DNA from: an uncultured Clostridia bacterium
Lineage (GTDB): Bacteria > Bacillota > Clostridia > Christensenellales > UBA1242
Direction of reading: 5' to 3'
DNA length: 32,800 bases
Assembly (NCBI GenBank): GCA_934778125.1
Contig: CAKVOF010000012.1
Location: forward strand, 1 to 32,800
The notes beneath the pieces were generated by a model. The model was not told the origin of the DNA, did not search any database, and saw only the letters and a program-made list of their open reading frames with translations. Both the position numbers and the translations under genes were made by a program. Shown here piece by piece: positions 1-8,854 of the stretch; the stretch's first letter is position 1; every line of letters starts with the position of its first letter.

Positions 1-2
1 GC

Positions 3-1124
3 TACCATTTTTACGGAATTTTCAGGAGAAAGCAATTCGTTTGGGCGGATTTGCGTAAAAATGTGCCAAATTGTTATAGGTTATCAATTAGAAAAGATGA
101 AGATGATAGCAGTTTTAATCAACGATTAAAAGCATTGCTTTGCTTTTGTAAAAACGATTGGCATTTATATATAAATTACGATAAAGAAGGTGGGGTTGAA
201 TATGGGCTAGTTAAATTACTTAGTTCAATAAAAGATATTAGTTTAAATAGGCTAATTTTTAAAAGTGACTACACCGAAACTCTTGCGCAAAAAACCCGTT
301 TGATCAATATAAACGTTGTTAGTGGCGGTATGATTATACTTACTGGCATAAAAGGTAATAAAACCAGCATTTGCTTCAATTTAAATAGTCAAGTTGAGTA
401 TGAGTGGGATAGGAAAATTCAACATTTCGTTGAGGCTTGTGTTTCAAAAGTTAAAACCAAAAGTTTAAGAAAGTTGCAAGATATTAAAAATATTTTTTAT
501 AATATTTTTCAAAAATTATTTAAGGGCTTGCATGGCACAATTTGCTTAATTGTTGATAAAGATTTTGTTGATAAAAAGGGTGTTTTTCAAGATGGAACGT
601 GGCTAAAAGAGCCAATAGACTTTGCCAAATTATTTGTGCAAAGTAAAAACTTTAATGAGTTTAAACTTTCAAGTTATGCAGATATAATCCAAACAATGCT
701 AAATTATGATGGCATAACGATTATTGATAATGCTGGAAGAATAAGGGCATATAACATTTTCATTGAAAGTGACCAAAAACTAAACACAAAAGTTGTTGGT
801 GGGGCAAGGAGAAGGGCTTGCGAAACACTATTAAATATGAAAAGCAGAAAAATTGTTGGCGTTTATTTCCAAAGTCAAGATGGTGATAATTTCTATAAAT
901 ATGCAGAATATTATAAACGTTTAAACAAGAAAAACGATGATTCTGATTCTCAAGACCACCAACAAGATGTTACTAACGAACTACTACCAATCGAAGAACT
1001 TTTAAAAGACCAACAGCAACAACAGCAAATCGCAGTTGCGGAAGTTAAAAACTTAACAGATGAAGAGCACCAAGAAATTGAAAATGCATTAATTGAAAAA
1101 AACGATGAAGAAACTGAAAAATAG
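3..1124 (+). CDS. Diadenylate-cyclase-domain (DisA_N-like) protein, 5' end missing
   Basis: The frame is open to the left window edge with no stop between base 3 and the TTG at 51, and that TTG has no well-spaced ribosome site, so the gene very likely starts outside the window. The C-terminal half resembles the DAC domain that makes cyclic di-AMP from two ATP. A DGA-like motif reads DGI (nt 708-716). The GTRHR-like motif reads GGARRRA (nt 798-818), so the usual RHR is RRR. It is followed by a V-Y-F-Q-S-Q-D-G stretch typical of the strand after it. About 200 residues of N-terminal sensor-like region precede the domain, as in DAC proteins of the 'probable sensor' type. The C terminus is a charged low-complexity tail with a run of six Gln. 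A terminator follows at once, and the gene stands alone here. Cyclase activity is uncertain because of the His to Arg change. Confidence 0.7.
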   Translation, partial: YHFYGIFRRKQFVWADLRKNVPNCYRLSIRKDEDDSSFNQRLKALLCFCKNDWHLYINYDKEGGVEYGLVKLLSSIKDISLNRLIFKSDYTETLAQKTRLININVVSGGMIILTGIKGNKTSICFNLNSQVEYEWDRKIQHFVEACVSKVKTKSLRKLQDIKNIFYNIFQKLFKGLHGTICLIVDKDFVDKKGVFQDGTWLKEPIDFAKLFVQSKNFNEFKLSSYADIIQTMLNYDGITIIDNAGRIRAYNIFIESDQKLNTKVVGGARRRACETLLNMKSRKIVGVYFQSQDGDNFYKYAEYYKRLNKKNDDSDSQDHQQDVTNELLPIEELLKDQQQQQQIAVAEVKNLTDEEHQEIENALIEKNDEETEK

Positions 1125-1125
1125 T

Positions 1126-1151
1126 AAGCACCACAATTTGTGGTGCTTTTA
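1126..1151 (+). terminator. Rho-independent terminator after the DAC-like gene
   Basis: An 11-base inverted repeat (1126-1136 with 1138-1148, core GCACCACA/TGTGGTGC) directly follows the stop codon and runs into a T-rich tract. The 235 bases after it up to the next start are AT-rich and hold no gene that I can support. Confidence 0.85.
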
Positions 1152-1386
1152 GTTACTTTTTATTGGAATGTAAATTATGAAACATCAATATTTGCAATTA
1201 ACAAACAGGATTTTCACCTATAATTTAAGAATTTTTGGTGCAAAAAGTAAGTGGCTTGTTATTGTCGAAATAATTAGAATTATTGTCAAAAACTCTAAAA
1301 ATTTAAATAGATTTAAATTTTCTATTGAATTTATGCAAGTTTTATGATAATATATATTGATTATAAAACGATAGTTAGGAAAAAAT

Positions 1387-2913
1387 ATGAAAAGATTATA
1401 TGGCTTTTTTAATTCAATACATTTTATTATGACAATGGCATTAATCATAAACATAGCTGTTTTTGTTGCGATTGCCATTTTTTTAGATGTTTATGTGTAC
1501 TCTTTAATTTGTGCTGGAAGTGTTATAATTTTCTTACTTCTAACAATGTTTTCAAAAAACTCGCCAGCTGTTAAATTAATGATAGTTTTATTTATGGCAA
1601 TATTGCCATTACCGGCAACTGTGATATACATATTCTTAAATGTGAAGCGTGGCTCATCTCTTTTAAGAAAAAATTGGCATAATATAAAATATACTCTTGG
1701 CGAAAAACTAATTCAAAACCAAGATGTTTTAGCAGATATGGAGAAAGGTGTGGTTAACCAAGTGAAATTATCTAAGTTTGTGTTAGCAACAACTAATATG
1801 CCTGTTTACGAAAATTCTGGACTAACATATTATCCAAAAGCAGATATTTATAACAAAGACTTGATTGAAGATTTGAACGGGGCAAAGAAGAGTGTTTTAA
1901 TTAGCTTATTCAAAATTGCATCGAGTGATGTTTGGGATGAAGTTTTTGGAATTTTAAAAACAAAACGCTTAGATGGGCTTGATATTAAAATTGTTTATGA
2001 TGACTATGGTTGTGTGGGCACATTCAAAGATAAACACATTTTTGAAAAAATGAAAAATCACGGAATTGAAACGCTTTCATTTAACAAACTTAAAGGTGTT
2101 GGAACTTTCTCACGATATAGAAACAAAAAGAATATTTTCATAATTGATGGAAAAATTGCATATTGCTCAACTTTGGGGATTAACGATGATGTGTTGCTTG
2201 ATGCAAAAATCAGCAAAATGTGTTCTGTTAAAATTGTTGGTGATGCAGTTAAAAGTGTGTTTTCTGAATTCTATTCTGATTGGAGTTTATTCTCTAAAGA
2301 AGAGTTAAATTGGGAAAAATATGTAAGTGATATTATAGATGTTAAGAACAAGAAAACAACATTTATTCAACCATTCGTTTCAACCCCATTTTCTATCGAC
2401 CTAGTTAATAAAAGTGTTTACTCTTGCCTTATAGCCAATGCGAATAAATCTTTGGTTATATCAACTCCATATTTGCTTTTAGATGAAGAATTAAGAAACG
2501 AATTGGTAAGGTCTGTTAGAAGCGGTGTTGATGTTAAGGTGTTGATAGCGGGAAAGGGCGAAAGAACTAAAAAATTTAAATATATAATTAGCCGTTATGG
2601 ATTTATAAACTTAATTAAAGAAGGAATTAAGATTTATTCATACGCAACCGATAATTTGTTTAACCGTTCAATTATTGCCGATTCTCAAACAGCCATTATT
2701 GGTGGTGGGGCGTTCGATTCAAGAAAAATGAGTGTGCATTTTGAAAATGGTGTGTTAATCCATAACGAAGATATTGCTAAGCAAATTAAAGATGATATTG
2801 AACAAACAATGGAAGTTAGCCACCTGCTAACAATTAAAGATATGAGGCAAAGAAGAATAAGAGAAAAGATTCTTGGGAAAATTTTGAACTGGTTCTCACC
2901 ACTTTATTTATAA
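1387..2913 (+). CDS. Cardiolipin-synthase-like PLD-family membrane protein with degenerate HKD motifs
   Basis: The 508-residue length, two N-terminal hydrophobic segments (about residues 10-35 and 40-80) and two PLD-like halves match bacterial cardiolipin synthases, which join two phosphatidylglycerols at the membrane. The second half carries the typical GGGAFDSR and HFENGVLI strings that follow the active site. Both catalytic HxKxxxxD motifs are changed. In the first, residues 247-254 have Lys for His and Asn for Lys, with D254 kept. In the second, residues 425-432 have Phe for His and Arg for Lys, with D432 kept. The phosphatidyl-transfer His nucleophile is therefore absent from both halves. 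I infer a non-catalytic paralogue or one with a new role. The ATG follows GTTAGGAAAAAAT. The gene stands alone and has its own terminator. Confidence 0.8.
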   Translation: MKRLYGFFNSIHFIMTMALIINIAVFVAIAIFLDVYVYSLICAGSVIIFLLLTMFSKNSPAVKLMIVLFMAILPLPATVIYIFLNVKRGSSLLRKNWHNIKYTLGEKLIQNQDVLADMEKGVVNQVKLSKFVLATTNMPVYENSGLTYYPKADIYNKDLIEDLNGAKKSVLISLFKIASSDVWDEVFGILKTKRLDGLDIKIVYDDYGCVGTFKDKHIFEKMKNHGIETLSFNKLKGVGTFSRYRNKKNIFIIDGKIAYCSTLGINDDVLLDAKISKMCSVKIVGDAVKSVFSEFYSDWSLFSKEELNWEKYVSDIIDVKNKKTTFIQPFVSTPFSIDLVNKSVYSCLIANANKSLVISTPYLLLDEELRNELVRSVRSGVDVKVLIAGKGERTKKFKYIISRYGFINLIKEGIKIYSYATDNLFNRSIIADSQTAIIGGGAFDSRKMSVHFENGVLIHNEDIAKQIKDDIEQTMEVSHLLTIKDMRQRRIREKILGKILNWFSPLYL

Positions 2914-2927
2914 TATCAAGTTATAAT

Positions 2928-2990
2928 AAAAAGAAGAATTATTCATATATTAACCTGCTGGTTTAAAATATCTATAATTCTTCTTTTTTT
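2928..2990 (+). terminator. Long-stem rho-independent terminator
   Basis: A 15-base inverted repeat (2928-2942 with 2974-2988) ends in a T run. The loop itself holds a small AACC-TGCT-GGTT hairpin. It lies just after the PLD-like gene. Confidence 0.8.
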
Positions 2991-3140
2991 ATTTAAAACA
3001 ATATTAAGATTAATTTAAAAAGTTTCATATCTTATAACTTAATCCATATATCATGCAAGTTTAGAATTTGAAAATTAATCGTTGATTAACTAAATTTTAT
3101 TTTGTTAAATCAAATTTAAATATCATAGATTATTTAGGCT

Positions 3141-4718
3141 TTATCTTTTTTTGCTCCATTTCATAATTAAAGGGAATGCCACAAGGAAAAGGAGGCAACC
3201 AATTGCTAAAATAATTAAAATGATAACAATATCGGGAAGATATAGGTTTGTGCTTGCTTTGATGAATGTTATTTGAATTTCACTTTCGACACCATCTACC
3301 GCCACCTTAGTGTAGTAATTGGTTGAGCCACCTTTTGTTATTTTAAATTCACTAGCCTCCACCCAATCGCTCATTTTATCAGATGTGTAATATATTTTAG
3401 CGTTTTCAATATCAGTGGTTAGTTTCACGCTTGCAGGGGATGTTAATTTTGGGCAAGTTGAAGGGGTGTACTGCTTTCCTTTATATGTGATAATGAATGT
3501 AGGCTTTGCAGGAATTATGCTAATATTATATGTTTTTATAAACTCGTTTTCGTTATATTTTAAATCGGAATTTATAATATATGAATGAGATGTAAAAATT
3601 TCATCAATCAGAACACCTTGAGATATTTCAAATTCGCCTATTCCTAAATTCGACATCAAATTAATTAAACTATTTTCGTAATCTGCCTCTTTGATATAAA
3701 ATGTTCTAACAACTTGTTTTTCGTTATTGTTTGACTTATATTGAACTATTTTCAAACACGCATTTTCAATGTTTAATTTATGATAAGTTAAATCATAGTC
3801 AGTTGCAATAGTTTTTTGGTTGTTTGTGTCAGTTGAAACAAATGCACTTTCACTTATTCCTTGAATCCCCAACTTATAATTGATTTTGGTGCTTAAATTT
3901 GAAATATTTTTTAAGTTATTATTCATCAAAATCAAATTAAAAGTGCCATTTATTTTTGAATCACCTGGTAGTTTAATTTGGCTTAAGTTCGAGAATTTAT
4001 TTGATGCTAAATTGATATAAATTGTGTTTGTGCTTGAAACGGGTGAAAGCTTAGATAGGTCAATTTCAGTTATATTATTATCGTTTGCTATTAACTCTGT
4101 TAGACCATAATACACATCATCTAAGGTTTTAGAAAGTGCACTAAGTTTTATAGTTTCAACCATATTTCCAGCAACGTTTAAATGTTTTATTGAACTTAGG
4201 TCGTATGTTTCTTTGCTTTTTTTTGGGGAAATATTTAAATCCACATCAGTTAAAATATCTTCTTTTTGGTCATTCAAATATAACGTTTGAAGTTTTGGCA
4301 TTGTGGAAAACTGGCTTGAATTAACAGTTTTTATTGAGTTACCATTTAAGTGTAGGGTTTCAAGGTTGGCAAAGTTCAAGTAATTTAAATTATCTAAACT
4401 TTCAATTCTTTGATTCGACAAATCAATTTCTGTTAAATCTGAAAAAGAGTTTTCGTAGATGCTATCTTCTGCACTTGAAACGCCACTAAGTGTTTTATAT
4501 ATTTCAAGCAAAGATGCGTAAAGGTCCGAGTCTAGTGCGTTTGAGGCTATTTTTTTGCCCGTGTTTTCTGGAGCCAATATGCTCGAATTTACTTGAATAC
4601 TCGGGTTTTCTTCAGTTTTTTTCTCTGCGTTTGAAAATGAGCACAAAAAAGCACAACAAATAAGCACAAAAGTGCAAACAAACAAACTAAATAATTTTAA
4701 CTTTTTTTGTTTTCCCAT
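3141..4718 (-). CDS. Leucine-rich-repeat surface protein with C-terminal membrane anchor
   Basis: This is a 525-residue exported protein. Residues 1-31 form a signal peptide (KKLK, then a hydrophobic core rich in Leu, Val and Cys, with likely cleavage after SNA). Leucine-rich repeats occupy about residues 90-290 (for example LTEIDLSNQRIESL and LETLHLNGNSI). A beta-sandwich-like segment at about 400-485 (IYYTSDKMSDW, YYTKVAVDG) resembles the chitobiase/hexosaminidase C-terminal type domain. The end is a transmembrane helix plus KWSKKR (about 495-525). This is a type I membrane topology with the repeats outside, and no LPXTG motif. LRR proteins of this kind usually bind other proteins, but the partner is unknown. 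The start is supported by AAAGAGTGG before the ATG. It is transcribed alone and convergent with the PLD-like gene. Confidence 0.75.
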   Translation of the reverse strand: MGKQKKLKLFSLFVCTFVLICCAFLCSFSNAEKKTEENPSIQVNSSILAPENTGKKIASNALDSDLYASLLEIYKTLSGVSSAEDSIYENSFSDLTEIDLSNQRIESLDNLNYLNFANLETLHLNGNSIKTVNSSQFSTMPKLQTLYLNDQKEDILTDVDLNISPKKSKETYDLSSIKHLNVAGNMVETIKLSALSKTLDDVYYGLTELIANDNNITEIDLSKLSPVSSTNTIYINLASNKFSNLSQIKLPGDSKINGTFNLILMNNNLKNISNLSTKINYKLGIQGISESAFVSTDTNNQKTIATDYDLTYHKLNIENACLKIVQYKSNNNEKQVVRTFYIKEADYENSLINLMSNLGIGEFEISQGVLIDEIFTSHSYIINSDLKYNENEFIKTYNISIIPAKPTFIITYKGKQYTPSTCPKLTSPASVKLTTDIENAKIYYTSDKMSDWVEASEFKITKGGSTNYYTKVAVDGVESEIQITFIKASTNLYLPDIVIILIILAIGCLLFLVAFPLIMKWSKKR

Positions 4719-4860
4719 AAACCACTCTTTAATTATAATTATTTTTCACACAATTTAATGTTTTTATTATATGTTTAACTAATTATATAGTATAATAAAA
4801 TAGTAGAAAAAGTAAAGCAAATATAAAATATTATATTTTGATACTATAAAAGGGAATATT

Positions 4861-5658
4861 ATGATAGATAAAAAAGTTGTGTTAATTAGCGGGGCATCAA
4901 GCGGAATAGGGAAGGAAATCGCCGATTTGTTTTTAAAGCAAAATTGCGTTGTTTATGGAATAGGGCAAAGGGAATTAAAGGGTGCTAAATTCAATTATAT
5001 TCAAGCAAACATTTGTGATTTTTCGTTATGTGAAAAACTAGTTAAAGCGGTGGTGGAAGAATGTGGTAAAATTGATGTTTTAATAAACAATGCGGGAATA
5101 GGTATTAGTGGGCCTATTGAAAACACAAATATCGATGATGCGAAAAAACTATTTGATGTTAATTTTTTTGGGGCTGTTAATTTAACGAAGTCTGTTTTAC
5201 CATATATGAGAGAGCAAAAAGGCGGGAAGATAATTAATATAAGTTCTGTTGCAAGTTTCGTGCCAATTCCGTTTCAAGTGTTTTATTCGGCGAGCAAGTC
5301 GGCACTTGATATATTTGCAAGTGGGCTTAGAAGTGAAGTGAAATGCTTTAATATTAAAGTTGCTAATATCCATCCAGGAGATGTTCGAACTGAATTTACG
5401 GAAAGGAGAAAGAAGGCACTTTTAGATGAAAACAATCCATATGCTCAAAATTGCAATAGCGCAGTTAAAAATATGGAAAAAGATGAAATAAACGGAATGA
5501 GCCCAAGCAAAATTGCTAAAGTTGTTTTTAAAGTTGCAAACAAAAATAATCCTAAAGCATTTAATATTGTGGGTGGGAAGTATAAATTTTTAACTTTTAT
5601 TCTAAAATTGTTCCCTTGCAAAACGCGTGAAGCACTGGTTAGAAAGTTTTATTTCTAA
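4861..5658 (+). CDS. Short-chain dehydrogenase/reductase (SDR) family oxidoreductase
   Basis: This is a 265-residue classical SDR, an NAD(P)H-dependent oxidoreductase of the cytosol. The Rossmann glycine motif GASSGIG lies at residues 10-16. The NNAG motif is near residue 76. The catalytic Ser lies in INISSVAS and the YSASK motif supplies Tyr and Lys (about residues 142-146). HPGDVRTEF, after the active site, is the usual cofactor-closing segment. The C-terminal 50 residues (FPCKTREALVRKF) are basic and hydrophobic. The start has a good site, AAAAGGGAATATT before the ATG. The substrate cannot be told from sequence. The next gene (PH-like) is 59 bases downstream on the same strand and may be co-transcribed. 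Confidence 0.88.
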   Translation: MIDKKVVLISGASSGIGKEIADLFLKQNCVVYGIGQRELKGAKFNYIQANICDFSLCEKLVKAVVEECGKIDVLINNAGIGISGPIENTNIDDAKKLFDVNFFGAVNLTKSVLPYMREQKGGKIINISSVASFVPIPFQVFYSASKSALDIFASGLRSEVKCFNIKVANIHPGDVRTEFTERRKKALLDENNPYAQNCNSAVKNMEKDEINGMSPSKIAKVVFKVANKNNPKAFNIVGGKYKFLTFILKLFPCKTREALVRKFYF

Positions 5659-5717
5659 TGGGGCTACTATATGATTTAAATTAAAAGTAAAAGATATAAA
5701 TAAAAAGAGAGTTTTAA

Positions 5718-6398
5718 ATGAAAGAATTAGATGATAATTATTTTGATAAGAACCAAAGCACGAAAGAAGAAACACAATTTGAAGATTTGTTAAAAAAGGG
5801 CGAGAAAATATTGTGGAAAGGAAGACCTAAAAAATTTTCTTATGCACTTAGCAGTAGTATAAAATTTTTTCCAATTGCATTAATTTGGGCTATGATTGAT
5901 GTTGGTTTTATTTTCGCTATTGCTAATTCGGGAATTGCAAATAAATTTATGATTATGTTTTTAATCCCGTTTTTTGCTTTGCATTTATTTCCAGTGTGGT
6001 TGTTTATCGGAATGTTTATTAAAGGTCTTAGAGATTTAAAAGGTGTGAAATATATAATCACAAATAGAAGAGTTGTGGTGTTTAAAAACGATAATCAATT
6101 TGATTTAAAAGCAATTGCAATTGAGAATTTATCACAAGTTAAATTAACTCGTGGTATAATTGATAAAATGCTTAAGGTTGGCGATATTGAAATCCAATCA
6201 AACATATCGGAAATTATAAAATTTAGCGATGTTTTTGATTCTGAATTCTTAACAAAGAAACTAAACGAAATCATTTTAAATAAAAGTTCAAACGGTGTTG
6301 ATATTTATAAAGAACATTTTGTTTGTGAACATTGTGGTTCATATTGTGATAAAAGCCTTTCAAAATGCCCCAATTGCGGAGCATCAAGGGAAAAATAA
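5718..6398 (+). CDS. Membrane protein with bacterial PH-like (bPH2) domain and C-terminal zinc ribbon
   Basis: This is a 226-residue protein. The motif GEKILWKGRPKK (about residues 30-41) and the later YIITNRRVVVF are hallmarks of bacterial PH-like DUF304/bPH2 proteins. Two transmembrane segments (about 48-72 and 76-98) separate them. The C terminus has two CxxC pairs (CEHC near 195 and CPNC near 213), a zinc-ribbon knuckle of the type found in many small regulatory or scaffolding proteins. The function is unknown; a membrane-associated binding role is inferred from the fold class only. It lies after the SDR gene and ends in a terminator shared with the convergent ABC-F gene. Confidence 0.75.
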   Translation: MKELDDNYFDKNQSTKEETQFEDLLKKGEKILWKGRPKKFSYALSSSIKFFPIALIWAMIDVGFIFAIANSGIANKFMIMFLIPFFALHLFPVWLFIGMFIKGLRDLKGVKYIITNRRVVVFKNDNQFDLKAIAIENLSQVKLTRGIIDKMLKVGDIEIQSNISEIIKFSDVFDSEFLTKKLNEIILNKSSNGVDIYKEHFVCEHCGSYCDKSLSKCPNCGASREK

Positions 6399-6410
6399 TA
6401 ATTAAATTAA

Positions 6411-6444
6411 AAAAACTCTTAATGGCTTTATTAAGAGTTTTTTT
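6411..6444. terminator. Bidirectional terminator between convergent genes
   Basis: A perfect 13-base inverted repeat (6411-6423 with 6430-6442, core ACTCTTAAT/ATTAAGAGT) is flanked by A and T runs, so it can end transcripts from both the PH-like gene and the ABC-F gene. Confidence 0.88.
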
Positions 6445-6472
6445 AAATTTAAATATATATGATTATAACTTT

Positions 6473-8053
6473 TTAATTCAATGTGTTTGTTTCAAGGAAT
6501 TCATCGTAGGTTGTTTCTTTGTCAAAAACTTTAGTGTCTTCAATGCGGATAATTCTTGTTGCAACTGTTTGCATTAATTCTTGGTCGTGAGAGGCAAGCA
6601 ATATATTAGATTTAAAGTTAGTTAAGCACTTGTTTAATGCTGTGATGCTTTCCAAATCTAAGTGGTTTGTTGGTTCATCAAATATTAAAAAGTTTCCACT
6701 AAGTAGCATCATTCTTGCAAGCATACAACGAACTTTTTCGCCACCGCTTAAAACTTTGGCTTTTTTCAATCCTTCTTCTCCAGCGAAAAGCATTCTTCCA
6801 AGCCAACTTCTAATGAAAGTTTGTTCTTTTTCTTTGCTAAATTGAGCAAGCCAATCAACTAAATTTAAATTGCAATTATCGAAATACTCATTATAGTTTT
6901 GAGGCAAGTATCCCACAGTAATGGTCTTGCCGAAAGTGAATGAACCAGTGTAATCTTTATCAACGCCAGCAAGAATTTTGAATAGAGCGGTGATAGTTGA
7001 TTCTTTTGAACTAACAAATCCGATTTTGTCGCCTTTATAAACGTTAAAACTAACATTTTCAAACACGCCCTTTTTGGTTAAGTTTTCCACTTTTAGAATG
7101 TCGTTTCCGGGTTCTCTTTCAATTTTAAAATCAATAAATGGATACTTTCTGCTTGATGGCTTAATATCGTTTAGTGTTAGTTTTTCAAGTTCTTTCTTTC
7201 TCGAAGTTGCTTGCTTTGACTTGCTTGCATTAGCACTAAATCTTGCAATAAAATCTTGAAGTTCTTTTGCACGTTGCTCCATCTTTTTATTCGCTTCTTT
7301 TTGTTGGCGAAGAAGAAGTTGGCCTGTTTCATACCAAAAGTCGTAGTTTCCAACAAACATATTGATTTTGCCAAAATCCACATCGCAAATGTGTGTGCAA
7401 ACCTTGTTTAAAAAGTGACGGTTATGAGAAACAACAATAACAGTGTTTTCAAAATTAACTAAGAAGTTTTCCAAAAATCTAATAGTGTTTGTGTCTAGAT
7501 TGTTTGTTGGTTCATCAAGAATTAGTATGTCTGGTTTGCCGAAAAGTGCTTGAGCAAGCAACACCTTAACCTTAACCTTAGGTTCAATTTCGCTCATTAA
7601 TTTTTGATGAAGTTCGCTTGGAATATTCATATCATTAAGCAAAGTTTCAGCCTCACTTTCAGCTTCCCAACCATTAAGTTCCATAAACTCAGTTTCGAGG
7701 TCTGCGGCTCTCATTCCATCTGCTTCTGAAAAATCTGGTTTTGCATAAAGAGCATCTTTTTCTTCCATAATTTGAACCAGCCTTTTATGACCTTTAATAA
7801 CAGTTTGCAAAACGGTGCAATCATTAAATTTTTCTTGGTCTTGCGCCAAAACAGAAATTCTTTCTTTTGCACTCACAATAACTTCACCTTTACTTGGTGT
7901 TATTTCGCCAGTTAATATTTTCAAAAAAGTACTCTTTCCAGCGCCATTAGCACCAATAATTCCGTAGCAATTACCTTTAGTGAATTTCAAGTTAACATCT
8001 TCAAATAGTGACCTACTTCCAAAGCGCAGGCTCACATTGCAAACTTCCATCAT
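6473..8053 (-). CDS. ABC-F family ATPase (YbiT/YkpA-like) with one degenerate ATP site
   Basis: This is a 526-residue soluble protein with two ABC domains and a charged linker at about 245-300, as in ABC-F proteins that act on the ribosome. VGNYDFWYE (residues 234-242) places it near YbiT/YkpA. The first ABC domain has an intact Walker A (GANGAGKST, 34-42) and Walker B (ILILDEPTNNLD), but its signature, normally LSGGE or LTGGE, reads IEPKV (156-160). The second has an intact LSGGE and FLIFDEPTNHLD, but its P-loop reads VSSKESTIT, with Ile at 354 where the Lys should be. In the head-to-tail dimer these two defects belong to the same composite ATP site, so only one site should hydrolyse. The start has AAGGAG six bases before the ATG. 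It is transcribed alone. Confidence 0.9.
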   Translation of the reverse strand: MMEVCNVSLRFGSRSLFEDVNLKFTKGNCYGIIGANGAGKSTFLKILTGEITPSKGEVIVSAKERISVLAQDQEKFNDCTVLQTVIKGHKRLVQIMEEKDALYAKPDFSEADGMRAADLETEFMELNGWEAESEAETLLNDMNIPSELHQKLMSEIEPKVKVKVLLAQALFGKPDILILDEPTNNLDTNTIRFLENFLVNFENTVIVVSHNRHFLNKVCTHICDVDFGKINMFVGNYDFWYETGQLLLRQQKEANKKMEQRAKELQDFIARFSANASKSKQATSRKKELEKLTLNDIKPSSRKYPFIDFKIEREPGNDILKVENLTKKGVFENVSFNVYKGDKIGFVSSKESTITALFKILAGVDKDYTGSFTFGKTITVGYLPQNYNEYFDNCNLNLVDWLAQFSKEKEQTFIRSWLGRMLFAGEEGLKKAKVLSGGEKVRCMLARMMLLSGNFLIFDEPTNHLDLESITALNKCLTNFKSNILLASHDQELMQTVATRIIRIEDTKVFDKETTYDEFLETNTLN

Positions 8054-8201
8054 AACTTACTCCTTTTTATAGTTGTTCTAAAATAACTAAATAAATATCA
8101 GTTAATTAAAACATAAAATATGAAATAAAGCAACACAAATCTTAAAATTGGCTTAAATTTGCTTCTATTATCGTATTTTATTTTATATTTTTGAATATAT
8201 A

Positions 8202-8210
8202 TGGTATAAT
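8202..8210 (+). promoter_or_regulatory. Extended -10 promoter for the CrtO-like gene
   Basis: TGGTATAAT is a full extended -10 element placed 32 bases before the ATG at 8243. No good -35 is visible, as expected for extended -10 promoters. Confidence 0.55.
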
Positions 8211-8242
8211 AAATTTGTTTAATTAGCACAGGATAAAGATAG

Positions 8243-8842
8243 ATGAAGTTTTATATCAAAATAATCCTTTATGGAATGCTTGGGATTGTAATTTTTAATT
8301 TAATAATAGATTTTCGCATTCTAACTGTGGTGAACGTTTTTAAAAGTATTGCTATTATATGTTTTCCATCGATTATTATATCTATAGTTGTGAAATTGCT
8401 TCCAAAAAAATTATTCAAAGCAGATAATCCATTTTTTAAAGTGCGCAATTTTGAAAATAAGATTCTATTATTCTTAGGTGTTAGAAATTGGAAAGATAAA
8501 ATTCCAGATGCGGGTGCTTATTTAGATAAGTTTTCTAAAAGAAATTTAAGTGAACCTAAAAACAAAGAATATATTGATAAATTTATAACACAGTCAATTT
8601 ATGCGGAAAGTATTCATAATTTATCTATCCTTTGGGCAATAATCAGTTTAAAATTTTTGAGTAAAGATATAAGATATAAAATTGGAGTTCCAATCGTTAT
8701 TTTAAACTCATTCTTGCATGGGCTTCCAGTACTTGTTCAAAGATATTTAAGGCCAAAACTTTTAAGGATAAGTTCAAGGCTTGAGATTGCTCAAGCAATA
8801 GAGTTAAACACAATAGAAAATCAAGAAAAAAAGAATAGTTAA
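8243..8842 (+). CDS. CrtO-like (glycosyl-diaponeurosporenoate acyltransferase family) membrane protein
   Basis: This is a 199-residue membrane protein with two N-terminal hydrophobic helices (about 5-25 and 33-52) and two more (about 128-145 and 152-170). NWKDKIPDAGAYLDKF (about 82-97) and VLVQRYLRPKL (about 172-182) match the RxWKxxLPEAG and QRYNRPRL-type motifs of the family that acylates the sugar of staphyloxanthin. No carotenoid genes lie nearby, so the substrate here is more likely another lipid or glycan precursor; this is inference. AGGATAAAGATAG precedes the ATG. The next gene begins 12 bases after its stop, so the pair is probably one operon. Confidence 0.65.
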   Translation: MKFYIKIILYGMLGIVIFNLIIDFRILTVVNVFKSIAIICFPSIIISIVVKLLPKKLFKADNPFFKVRNFENKILLFLGVRNWKDKIPDAGAYLDKFSKRNLSEPKNKEYIDKFITQSIYAESIHNLSILWAIISLKFLSKDIRYKIGVPIVILNSFLHGLPVLVQRYLRPKLLRISSRLEIAQAIELNTIENQEKKNS

Positions 8843-8854
8843 AGGAATAGTTAA

